Source of the DNA: G963663775 sp963664255
GTDB lineage: Bacteria > Bacillota > Clostridia > Oscillospirales > Butyricicoccaceae
Length of the DNA stretch: 64,000 nt
Reading direction: 5' to 3'
Assembly (NCBI GenBank): GCA_963664255.1
Contig: OY760938.1
Coordinates: forward strand, 2,356,001 to 2,420,000
Positions 54,773 through 62,292 of this stretch are shown piece after piece. Every line of letters begins with the position of its first letter. The stretch's first letter is position 1. A program made the translations under genes and the position numbers. The notes below the pieces were generated by a model. It searched no databases, had not been told where the DNA came from, and was given only the letters and a program-made list of their open reading frames with translations.

Positions 54773-55941
54773 ACTACGACCAACTGATTTCTGACCGTGT
54801 GAAAATCGTCAAGCCATCGGGCATCCGAAAATTTTTTGACATCGTGTCCACAATGGGCGATGCCATTTCTTTGGGCGTTGGCGAGCCGGATTTTGAAACA
54901 CCGTGGCAGATTCGCCGCGCAGGCATCATTTCTTTGGAAAAGGGACGCACGTTCTACACCTCTAACTGGGGTCTTGCAGAGCTACGCCATGAAATTGCAG
55001 AGCTTTACACACGCAAGTATCATGTCACTTATGATGCGGCATCTGAGATTTTGGTAACCGTTGGCGGCAGTGAAGCCATTGACAATACCTTGCGTGCGGT
55101 GCTGTCCAGCGGGGATGAAGTGCTGATTGTCGAGCCGTCCTTTGTGTGCTATACGCCATTGACGATCATGGCAGGCGGCACGCCGATACCGCTGAAAACC
55201 TATGAGGAAGACGGATTTAAGCTGCGGGCAGAAACCTTGCGCGCTGCAATCACGCCGAAAACAAAGGTGCTGGTGCTGCCGTTTCCCAACAATCCGACCG
55301 GTGCGATTATGAACCGCGAAGAGCTGGAAACGATTGCAGAAGTGCTGCGTGATACGAATATTTTGGTCATTTCAGATGAGATTTATTGCGATTTGACTTA
55401 TGAAGGGGAGCATGTATGCTTTGCCTCCTTGCCAGGGATGCAGGAGCGCACCATTGTGGTCGGCGGTTTTTCAAAATCCTATGCCATGACAGGCTGGCGC
55501 TTAGGGTGGGCATTGGGACCTAAAGAGCTCATGCAGCATATCTGCAAAATTCATCAGTTTGGTATCATGTCGGCACCGACAACGGCGCAATTTGCAGGCA
55601 TTGAGGCCCTGCGCACAGGGGACGATGATGTGCTGCATATGAAAACACAGTATGATTTGCGCAGACGATTTTTGGTGTCTGAATTACGCAACATGGGGTT
55701 ATCCTGCTTTGAGCCAAAAGGCGCATTCTATGTGTTTCCATCTATTCAGGCGAGCGGGTTGTCCTCAGAAGAGTTTTGCGAACGGCTATTACTCGAACAA
55801 AAGGTAGCCGTTGTACCTGGGCACGCGTTCGGCGCTTGTGGGGAAGGGCACGTGCGCATTTCGTATTCATATTCTATGAACCATCTGCGGGAAGCCATTG
55901 CGCGCATTCGCATTTTTTTGGAGCAGAACAATATACAGTAA
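54766..55941 (+). CDS. PLP-dependent aminotransferase, class I (aromatic/aspartate type)
   Basis: This 391-residue fold-type I enzyme has SLGVGEPDFETPWQIRRA near residue 36, YTSNWGLAELRHEIAELY, TVGGSEAIDNTLRAVL, the NNPTGAIM loop, SDEIYCDLTYEG, and the PLP lysine in VVGGFSKSYAMTGWRLGW near 237. It resembles the PatA/AraT-type aminotransferases. The Lrp gene overlaps it, so its amount probably follows amino-acid supply. The exact amino donor is not assignable. Confidence 0.9.
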   Translation: MVDYDQLISDRVKIVKPSGIRKFFDIVSTMGDAISLGVGEPDFETPWQIRRAGIISLEKGRTFYTSNWGLAELRHEIAELYTRKYHVTYDAASEILVTVGGSEAIDNTLRAVLSSGDEVLIVEPSFVCYTPLTIMAGGTPIPLKTYEEDGFKLRAETLRAAITPKTKVLVLPFPNNPTGAIMNREELETIAEVLRDTNILVISDEIYCDLTYEGEHVCFASLPGMQERTIVVGGFSKSYAMTGWRLGWALGPKELMQHICKIHQFGIMSAPTTAQFAGIEALRTGDDDVLHMKTQYDLRRRFLVSELRNMGLSCFEPKGAFYVFPSIQASGLSSEEFCERLLLEQKVAVVPGHAFGACGEGHVRISYSYSMNHLREAIARIRIFLEQNNIQ

Positions 55942-55958
55942 TCTATATGAGAAAGATT

Positions 55959-56007
55959 TTCTATACAAAAACACGCAAGCAAAATGCTTGCGTGTTTTTG
56001 TATAGAA
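55959..56007. terminator. Very strong bidirectional terminator hairpin
   Basis: TTCTATACAAAAACACGCAAG plus CA pairs perfectly over 23 bp with the opposite arm around AAA. It sits between the convergent aminotransferase and mechanosensitive channel genes. Confidence 0.85.
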
Positions 56008-56018
56008 TCGCGAAGTTA

Positions 56019-56936
56019 TTATTTGTTGACCACAACAAGGTGTGGATAGGCAATATCCACGCCCGAAGCGTCATATGTGGCTTTGATAGACTGGAACAAA
56101 TCACTCTTCATCCGTGCAGCCGTCCCAGAATCCTTTGCCCAAAGGAACGCACGCAGCACAACGCTAGAATCTGCAAGCGCGGCAACGCGCACAACAACGG
56201 CATCCGCGCAGGCATCTTTTTCGGCGTCCGTACGATAATCGAAGAAATCCGGATGAGATTGAATCTCTTTGGCAAGCAGGGTTTTCGCAAGCTCCAAATC
56301 GGATTCATAGGTGACGCCAACTTCAAAGAACACACAAATCTTGCTGTCGGCATAATCTGCATTTTCAATGATGGTGCTGTTCATCTTGCTGTTTGGAATA
56401 ATGACACGCTTATTTTCCCACGTGCGGATGGTGGTGTGATGAACGGTAATTTCGTCAATGACACCGGAAATGTCATTGTCCACATACCGAACAACATCGC
56501 CAAGATTGAACGGCTTAAATGCCAGCAGCATCAAGCCGCTGACCATACTGCCCAGTGCTTCCTGCGCCGCCAAGCCGACCACAACAGCGAGGATGCCCCC
56601 AGCGGCAAGCAGGCGATTGAGTGCACTTTCCAATGCGGGAATACAGCTGATGGCGACAATACCGCCTGCCAGATAAATCAAAGCCGCAGAGAGGTGCACC
56701 GTAAACCCAATGACTGCCGCACCGGAAGCATTTCCAGTATCACGCAAGCGCTGTTCGATGCGTCGCAGACAAAAAACAGCAAACCGTTTTAGGAAAAGTG
56801 TAATCAGTAGAATGACACAAATCATCAGTGCTGTCAGTACACCATGCCCGAAGGCAGAGGAAAAAAAGGTCGCTAAATATCCGGTTGAGCTATCCTTGAC
56901 GGCTTCGGTTGCCGCTAAAATCGCATCATCTCCCAT
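56019..56936 (-). CDS. Small-conductance mechanosensitive channel (MscS family)
   Basis: This 305-residue protein has three membrane helices. TM3 (near residues 110-140) bears the Gly/Ala-rich pore pattern AAGGILAVVVGLAAQEALGSM. A beta domain with FKPFNLGDVVRYVDNDISGVIDEI and RTWENKRVIIPNSKMNSTII follows, then an alpha/beta C-terminal domain. It releases solutes under hypo-osmotic shock. An AGGAGGCGTG box precedes the ATG. It lies 13 bp after proS on the same strand, so the two may be co-transcribed. Confidence 0.92.
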   Translation of the reverse strand: MGDDAILAATEAVKDSSTGYLATFFSSAFGHGVLTALMICVILLITLFLKRFAVFCLRRIEQRLRDTGNASGAAVIGFTVHLSAALIYLAGGIVAISCIPALESALNRLLAAGGILAVVVGLAAQEALGSMVSGLMLLAFKPFNLGDVVRYVDNDISGVIDEITVHHTTIRTWENKRVIIPNSKMNSTIIENADYADSKICVFFEVGVTYESDLELAKTLLAKEIQSHPDFFDYRTDAEKDACADAVVVRVAALADSSVVLRAFLWAKDSGTAARMKSDLFQSIKATYDASGVDIAYPHLVVVNK

Positions 56937-56949
56937 ATGTCACGCCTCC

Positions 56950-58389
56950 TTAGTATGAAATACCCCAAACAATCATTTTATCAGCGGGTTTTCCGCAAAT
57001 CGGACAAACATCTGCAATATGCTCCTGCTCCAGCGGCATACAGCGGGAAGGCATACCGGTTTCTTCCTTGACCTTTTCTTCACAAGCCAAATCGCCGCAC
57101 CACATGGATTTAACAAAGCCGGTATGTTCGGACAGAATGTCTTTCATGTCTTGTAAAGATTTTGCAGTGTAGGTATGTTCTTGACGGTTTTGCAGTGCCT
57201 TGTCAAACAGTGCCTGCTGCAGGGATTCCAAAAGCGCAGGAATCACGGTGTGCAGGTCTTCAAACTTGACAACGGTCTTTTCACGGGTATCTCGGCGCAC
57301 CAAGACGCACTGACCCTGCTCAATGTCACGCGGACCGACTTCCAGACGGAGCGGCACACCCTTCATTTCATATTCGGCAAATTTCCATCCAGGAGAATTG
57401 TCAGACAAGTCAATTTTGCTGCGTACGCCGGATGCTTTGATTTGCTCGAACAATTCCTGTGCCTTTTCGGTGACACCGGGCTTGTGGGAAGCAATCGGGA
57501 TAACCACCAGTTGGGTGGGTGCGATTTTCGGCGGCAGCACCAGACCTTCATTGTCACCGTGCGTCATGATAATGGCACCAATCAAACGCGTGGAAACGCC
57601 CCAAGAGGTTTGGTGCATATATTGCAGGGTGTTGGTGTTGTCGGTGAATTGCATATCAAATGCACGCGCAAAGCCATCGCCGAAATAATGGGATGTACCG
57701 GATTGCAGTGCCTTGCCGTCGTGCATCATTGCCTCAATGGTGTAGGTGTCAACTGCACCTGCAAAGCGTTCCTTGTCGGTTTTCTTGCCCTTGAGGACTG
57801 GGATTGCCAGATATTTTTCACAGAATTCCGCATATACGTTCAACATACGCATGGTTTCTTCCTGTGCTTCTTGCGCTGTTGCATGAACCGTGTGACCTTC
57901 CTGCCACCAGAATTCGCGCGAGCGCAGGAACGGGCGTGTGGTCTTTTCCCAACGAACAACGGAACACCACTGGTTATAGAGCTTCGGCAAATCACGCCAG
58001 GAGCGGACAATCTTTGCATAGTGCTCGCAAAAGAGAGTCTCCGAAGTCGGACGGACACACAAACGCTCCTCCAGCTTTTCAGAACCGCCATGGGTGACCC
58101 ATGCAACTTCCGGCGCAAAGCCTTCCACGTGGTCCTTTTCCCGCTGCAGCAGACTTTCAGGAATGAAAATCGGCATGGCAACATTTTCATGTCCTGTTTC
58201 TTTGAACATACCATCCAAGGTTTTTTGGATATTTTCCCAAAGAGCTTGCGCATAGGGGCGCATGATTACACAGCCCTTGACCGAGGAATAATCAATCATT
58301 TCGGCTTTTTTTACAATATCTGTATACCATTGCGCAAAATCGACATCCATAGATGTAATTTCGCTGACAAGCTTTTTTTTCTCTGCCAT
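56950..58389 (-). CDS. proS: Prolyl-tRNA synthetase (short, eukaryote/archaeal-like type)
   Basis: This 479-residue class II synthetase has motif 2 and 3 regions such as RPTSETLFCEHYAKIVRSWRD (read in two parts), RSREFWWQEGHTVHAT, QSGTSHYFGDGFARAFDMQ and TRLIGAIIMTHGD. The anticodon domain (LVVIPI) and a C-terminal cysteine-rich part (CGDLACEEK, then CPICGKP) follow. It lacks the editing insert of the long bacterial type, as expected for this class. It charges tRNA-Pro. No T-box leader is visible before it; the 5' region is short. Confidence 0.95.
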   Translation of the reverse strand: MAEKKKLVSEITSMDVDFAQWYTDIVKKAEMIDYSSVKGCVIMRPYAQALWENIQKTLDGMFKETGHENVAMPIFIPESLLQREKDHVEGFAPEVAWVTHGGSEKLEERLCVRPTSETLFCEHYAKIVRSWRDLPKLYNQWCSVVRWEKTTRPFLRSREFWWQEGHTVHATAQEAQEETMRMLNVYAEFCEKYLAIPVLKGKKTDKERFAGAVDTYTIEAMMHDGKALQSGTSHYFGDGFARAFDMQFTDNTNTLQYMHQTSWGVSTRLIGAIIMTHGDNEGLVLPPKIAPTQLVVIPIASHKPGVTEKAQELFEQIKASGVRSKIDLSDNSPGWKFAEYEMKGVPLRLEVGPRDIEQGQCVLVRRDTREKTVVKFEDLHTVIPALLESLQQALFDKALQNRQEHTYTAKSLQDMKDILSEHTGFVKSMWCGDLACEEKVKEETGMPSRCMPLEQEHIADVCPICGKPADKMIVWGISY

Positions 58390-58479
58390 AAGTTTGTAGT
58401 TCCTTTCACTTCCGCTGATGCGGAGTCATACGCTAATACTAAATGAAGGGTTTATAGTTCCAAAGGGGTTGTGTGATAG

Positions 58480-58791
58480 ATGAATGCATTTGAAACATTC
58501 TATGTGAAGCCATCGGAAAATGAGCTGATTGAAACCGTGATACATATCAAGCCAGACCCACGACCCGCCCTGCTCGGCAGTGTGCTGAATGAGGCGGGCA
58601 AGCCGGTTGCGGGGGCGTTGGTTGCGGTGTATCGGTCTGGTGGGGGCGGTGCGCCCGATGTGCCCGTTGGCTCATTGTATACAGATGAATTTGGACAATT
58701 TGCGTTTGGCCCGCTCGATTCGGGAAAGCTGTATTTGGTGCGTGTCTATCAAAATGACGGGCAGATACGCACACTGGAGCAACCCGATTGA
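58480..58791 (+). CDS. Small single-domain protein with CnaB/carboxypeptidase-regulatory-like fold
   Basis: This 103-residue protein has ALLGSVLNEAGKPVAGALVAVY, then a Gly-rich loop, then GSLYTDEFGQFAFGPLDSGKLYLVRVY. The pattern G-x-V-x-D/E-x-G-x-P-V-x-G-A followed by T-D-x-x-G-x-F-x-F is that of prealbumin-like CnaB or carboxypeptidase-regulatory domains. No signal peptide is seen, so it is probably cytosolic or a spore component. It lies between proS and thrS and is divergent from proS. The function is unknown. Confidence 0.65.
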   Translation: MNAFETFYVKPSENELIETVIHIKPDPRPALLGSVLNEAGKPVAGALVAVYRSGGGGAPDVPVGSLYTDEFGQFAFGPLDSGKLYLVRVYQNDGQIRTLEQPD

Positions 58792-58808
58792 AACGAGTCG
58801 TTATATGC

Positions 58809-58840
58809 GCCTGCATCCGTCTTCGGCGGCGGATGCAGGC
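58809..58840. terminator. Hairpin between the CnaB-like gene and thrS
   Basis: GCCTGCATCCG pairs exactly with CGGATGCAGGC around ten bases. There is no clear T-run, so termination may be weak. Confidence 0.5.
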
Positions 58841-58852
58841 AGCAATGTTGCG

Positions 58853-60643
58853 TTAGTTGTGGGTGCGTTGGTCCACTTCGGCAGATAGCTTTTCGATGAA
58901 ATCATTCAAAGGCATGACGGTGGTTTTGCCATCACGGCGGTCACGGACAGCCACCTGTCCCGCTTCCTGCTCCTTATCGCCGACCACCAGCATATAGGGC
59001 ACCTTTTCAAGCTGCGCTTCACGGATTTTATAGCCGATTTTCTCACTGCGTGCGTCCATTTCCACGCGGAAGCCACGCTGTTCCAAGGTGGCTTTGATGT
59101 CATACGCATAATCTGCGTTGCGGTCGGTCATGGGCATCATGCGCACCTGCTCGGGTGCCATCCAAGTGGGCAGTGCACCTGCATATTTTTCCAGAAGCAA
59201 AGCAAGCGTGCGTTCATAGCAGCCAAGGGAGGTGCGGTGGATGATATACGGTGTTTTGCGCTCGCCGTCCTGTCCGATATATTCCATGCCGAACTTTTTC
59301 GCAAGCAGCATATCAATTTGAATGGTGATGAGGGTATCTTCCTTGCCGAATACATTTTTGCACTGAATGTCCAGCTTGGGACCATAGAAAGCGGCCTCGT
59401 CAATGCCGATTTCATATGGCACATCGAGATGGTCCAAAATCTTGCCCATGAGGGATTGTGCTTCGTTCCATTGCTCGGCAGTGCCTTCGTACTTTTCGGT
59501 GTTGTTCGGATCCCACTGCGAGAAGCGATAAGAGCAGTCCTCCGCCAAACCAAGGGTTTCCATCATATATTGTGCCAGTTCCAAACAGCCGCGGAATTCG
59601 TCCTCCAACTGGTCGGGACGCAGAATCAAATGCCCTTCCGAAATAGTGAACTGGCGTACACGAATCAAGCCATGCATTTCGCCGGATTCTTCGTTGCGGA
59701 ATAGGGTGGAGGTTTCGCCAAGGCGCATCGGCAAATCACGATAGGAGCGTTGGCGATTCAAAAAGACCTGATACTGAAACGGACAAGTCATGGGACGCAG
59801 TGCAAAGCATTCCTTGGTTTCATCATCGGGGTCACCCATGATGAACATACCGTCACGATAATGGTCCCAGTGACCAGAGATTTTATACAAATCACGCTTT
59901 GCCATCAAGGGTGTTTTGGTCAAGAGATAACCGCGGCGCTGTTCCTCATCCTCAACAAACCGCTGCAGTAGCTGAATGGTGCGTGCGCCCTTTGGCAGAA
60001 GAATCGGAAGCCCTTGCCCAATGAGGTCAACCGTTGTGAAATACTCCAATTCACGCCCGAGCTTATTGTGGTCACGCTTTTTTGCATCTTCCACTGCCGC
60101 CAGATACGCATCCAGTTCATCCTTCTTGGGGAAGGCTGTGCCATAAATGCGCTGCAGCATTTTGCGGTTGGAATCCCCGCGCCAATATGCACCTGTCGCA
60201 CTGGTCAGCTTGATGCCGTTGCCCTTGACACGACCAGTGCTGTCCAAATGCGGACCTGCACACAGGTCAACAAAGTCCCCCTGTTTGTAAAAGGAAATGA
60301 CGGCATCTTCGGGAAGGTCGTCGATTAACTCCACCTTGTAAGGTTCTTCTCTTTCCTCCATTAGGCGGCGTGCTTCGGCACGGGGCAGTTCAAAGCGTTC
60401 CAGAGCAAGCTTTTCCTTGCAAATTTTGCGCATTTCGGCTTCGATAGCGACCAAATCCTCGGGGGTAAAAGGGGTTGGTGTATCAAAGTCATAATAAAAT
60501 CCGGTGGCAATGGCAGGGCCGATTGCGAGCTTTACCTCGGGGTGCAAGCGTTTCACCGCCTGTGCGAGGATATGGGATACCGTATGCCGATAGGTATTGC
60601 GGTATTCCGGATTTTCAAACGTGTACAAGTTTTCTTCAGCCAT
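58853..60643 (-). CDS. thrS: Threonyl-tRNA synthetase lacking the TGS domain
   Basis: This 596-residue class II synthetase starts with the N2 editing domain (TYRHTVSHILAQAVKRLHPE near residue 15, with HxxxH, and DLCAGPHLDSTGRV near 130). The catalytic core shows MTCPFQYQVF, RLGETSTLFRNEESGEMHGL and RVRQFTISEGHL. The anticodon domain ends VAVRDRRDGKTTVMPL. The usual N-terminal TGS domain (about 60 residues) is absent, and no earlier in-frame start with an RBS would add it. GGAGGAAA precedes the ATG. A T-box leader controls it. Confidence 0.95.
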   Translation of the reverse strand: MAEENLYTFENPEYRNTYRHTVSHILAQAVKRLHPEVKLAIGPAIATGFYYDFDTPTPFTPEDLVAIEAEMRKICKEKLALERFELPRAEARRLMEEREEPYKVELIDDLPEDAVISFYKQGDFVDLCAGPHLDSTGRVKGNGIKLTSATGAYWRGDSNRKMLQRIYGTAFPKKDELDAYLAAVEDAKKRDHNKLGRELEYFTTVDLIGQGLPILLPKGARTIQLLQRFVEDEEQRRGYLLTKTPLMAKRDLYKISGHWDHYRDGMFIMGDPDDETKECFALRPMTCPFQYQVFLNRQRSYRDLPMRLGETSTLFRNEESGEMHGLIRVRQFTISEGHLILRPDQLEDEFRGCLELAQYMMETLGLAEDCSYRFSQWDPNNTEKYEGTAEQWNEAQSLMGKILDHLDVPYEIGIDEAAFYGPKLDIQCKNVFGKEDTLITIQIDMLLAKKFGMEYIGQDGERKTPYIIHRTSLGCYERTLALLLEKYAGALPTWMAPEQVRMMPMTDRNADYAYDIKATLEQRGFRVEMDARSEKIGYKIREAQLEKVPYMLVVGDKEQEAGQVAVRDRRDGKTTVMPLNDFIEKLSAEVDQRTHN

Positions 60644-60672
60644 GATATTTTCCTCCTGTGTATTGGGGCAAG

Positions 60673-60958
60673 AAAAAAGTTCTCACCCCTGAAATAATGA
60701 ATATCAGGGGTGAGAACAAACAATTCCCACGGTTCCACCCTGCTTGCAGACCTTCCTTTGAAAGCGAAAGCTGCCGCTCGGAGTCCGTAACGAGGACGAG
60801 ACGCTGCAGGTTCGTCCGTAAAACGGCTTTCCCTGCAAAGCTCCGGAATCGGTCAAATTTTCTGCATATCTGTGTGCGTTCGCAGCCAAGACGACACTCT
60901 CTGTAGGATATGTTGGTTCGAAAATTTGGTTTCCATCATTGCCGATTGCGATTTTGGT
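60673..60958 (-). promoter_or_regulatory. T-box leader of thrS
   Basis: On the minus strand AGGGTGGAACCGTGGG (60726-60741) is the T-box sequence that pairs with the uncharged tRNA acceptor end. It is followed by the terminator stem GTTCTCACCCCTGA / TCAGGGGTGAGAAC with a T-run (60673-60719). Uncharged tRNA-Thr should stabilise the anti-terminator and allow thrS transcription. The specifier codon in stem I could not be fixed by eye. Confidence 0.9.
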
Positions 60959-60961
60959 ATG

Positions 60962-60990
60962 AGCATAGCACATTTCTATCGGTTTGTCAA
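60962..60990 (-). promoter_or_regulatory. Promoter of the thrS T-box transcript
   Basis: On the minus strand TTGACA (60990-60985) and TATGCT (60967-60962) are 17 bases apart. Confidence 0.75.
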
Positions 60991-61052
60991 ATATGCAAGC
61001 TTAGTTTTTACAAAAATTATTTTTCGATACAAACAACCCTAAAATTGGTGTA

Positions 61053-61619
61053 TCAAAAGCGAATAAAAATGCCGCAGACCGCACCGATGGCAATGAACAT
61101 AATTGGATGCACCTTAGGAAATCGTGCAATCAAGACCACAAAAACCGCAAAGAGCAGCAATGCGGGGAAATTTAAAACCTGCGAAAAGCTGGAAAATCCA
61201 TGCCAAAGGTCAATGTGCAGCAGTGTCATTAGCATGACCTCACTGATAGCACCTAAAATCAATCCGGCAGACGCTGGGCGCAGTCCATAAAAAATCGACT
61301 CCACCAAATGGGAATCCCGAAAACGCTGGAGCATTTTAGAAATCATGATGATGATAAAAAATGAGGGGAGAATCAATGCGGTGGTGGCAAGCACTGCCCC
61401 GAGCAGACCTGCGGCGTGAAAACCTGTATAGGTGGACATATTGACACCGATAGAACCAGGAGTGGATTCCGACACCGCCACCATATTCAGCAAGTCCGCC
61501 TGAGAAAACCAAGGATAGCGTTCTGCCATAGATTTTAGAAAGGGCAGGGTTGCCAAACCGCCGCCGATGGAGAATAATCCGGTTTTTAAAAATTCCCAAA
61601 ACAGCTGTGCATAAATCAT
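61053..61619 (-). CDS. Chromate transporter family subunit (second of pair)
   Basis: This 188-residue protein has the half-size ChrA domain: LFWEFLKTGLFSIGGGLATLPFL at the N terminus, TPGSIGVNMSTYTGF near 55, then five to six helices. Two such half-proteins, encoded in tandem, form a complete transporter. Many members have no link to chromate resistance and may move other oxyanions. The ATG overlaps the preceding stop by four bases. Confidence 0.88.
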   Translation of the reverse strand: MIYAQLFWEFLKTGLFSIGGGLATLPFLKSMAERYPWFSQADLLNMVAVSESTPGSIGVNMSTYTGFHAAGLLGAVLATTALILPSFFIIIMISKMLQRFRDSHLVESIFYGLRPASAGLILGAISEVMLMTLLHIDLWHGFSSFSQVLNFPALLLFAVFVVLIARFPKVHPIMFIAIGAVCGIFIRF

Positions 61620-62158
61620 TTAGACGACCTCCGCCGCAGTCCTGACAGTATCCCAATGCCACCTGCGACCAAAATCGCAAGCACAGGAGAAAGGTTGCCG
61701 ACCGTTACTGCAAGGAATGTACCAAGGAGCAGAAGCGCTGTGAGCCAGTCCACCACACCATTTCGGCTCATGGTATATACCGCATACAGCACCAAAGCGC
61801 AGACGGCAATCCGAATGCCAGAAAAGGCATGCTGCACCACGGGATAATCCGAAAATTGCTGAATGCAGGATGCAACGACAATGATAACCACCAAGCTTGG
61901 AAACACCAGTCCCGCGGTTGCTGCCATCGCACCACGCACGCCATGCTGTTTGTAGCCGATAAAGGTGGCACTGTTGACGGCGATGATGCCGGGCGTGCAT
62001 TGTCCAATGGCATAGTAATCTATGATTTCCGCTTCGGTTGCCCAGCCGCGTTTGTCAACAATTTCACGGGTCAAAACCGGTAAAATTGCATAGCCGCCAC
62101 CGAAGGTGCATAAGCCGATTTTCATAAATGTAAAAAAAAGATTTTTGCAGGGATTCAT
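61616..62158 (-). CDS. Chromate transporter family subunit (first of pair)
   Basis: The start MNPCKNLFFTFMKIGLCTFG at 62158 follows AAGGAG by six bases. The 180-residue protein has the ChrA half-domain with FGGGYAILPVLTREIVDKRGW, IGQCTPGIIAVNSATFIGYK, and several helices ending in a basic tail. It pairs with the gene downstream, which overlaps it (ATGA). The substrate is not predictable. Confidence 0.88.
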   Translation of the reverse strand: MNPCKNLFFTFMKIGLCTFGGGYAILPVLTREIVDKRGWATEAEIIDYYAIGQCTPGIIAVNSATFIGYKQHGVRGAMAATAGLVFPSLVVIIVVASCIQQFSDYPVVQHAFSGIRIAVCALVLYAVYTMSRNGVVDWLTALLLLGTFLAVTVGNLSPVLAILVAGGIGILSGLRRRSSK

Positions 62159-62292
62159 AAATACTCCTTCAAATTCACAGAGAAAAGCAGAAAGCAGACC
62201 CAAGACAGGCGCTGCTTTCTGCAAAGGTTATCAAAAAAACGGGTCGTTTGCAATGCCCGGCGGAGAACGATATTGAAAATGTGCAGCTGCAA

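Noticed and set aside
55776..56792. A 338-codon plus-strand frame
   Set aside because: It crosses the end of the aminotransferase, a strong terminator and the antisense of the MscS gene, so it cannot be one gene.
57175..58446. A 423-codon open frame on the plus strand opposite proS
   Set aside because: It is the mirror of a well conserved synthetase gene; composition and lack of RBS show a chance antisense frame.
60704..60973. An 89-codon minus-strand frame across the thrS leader
   Set aside because: It overlaps the T-box and its terminator and has no RBS; explained by the RNA element.
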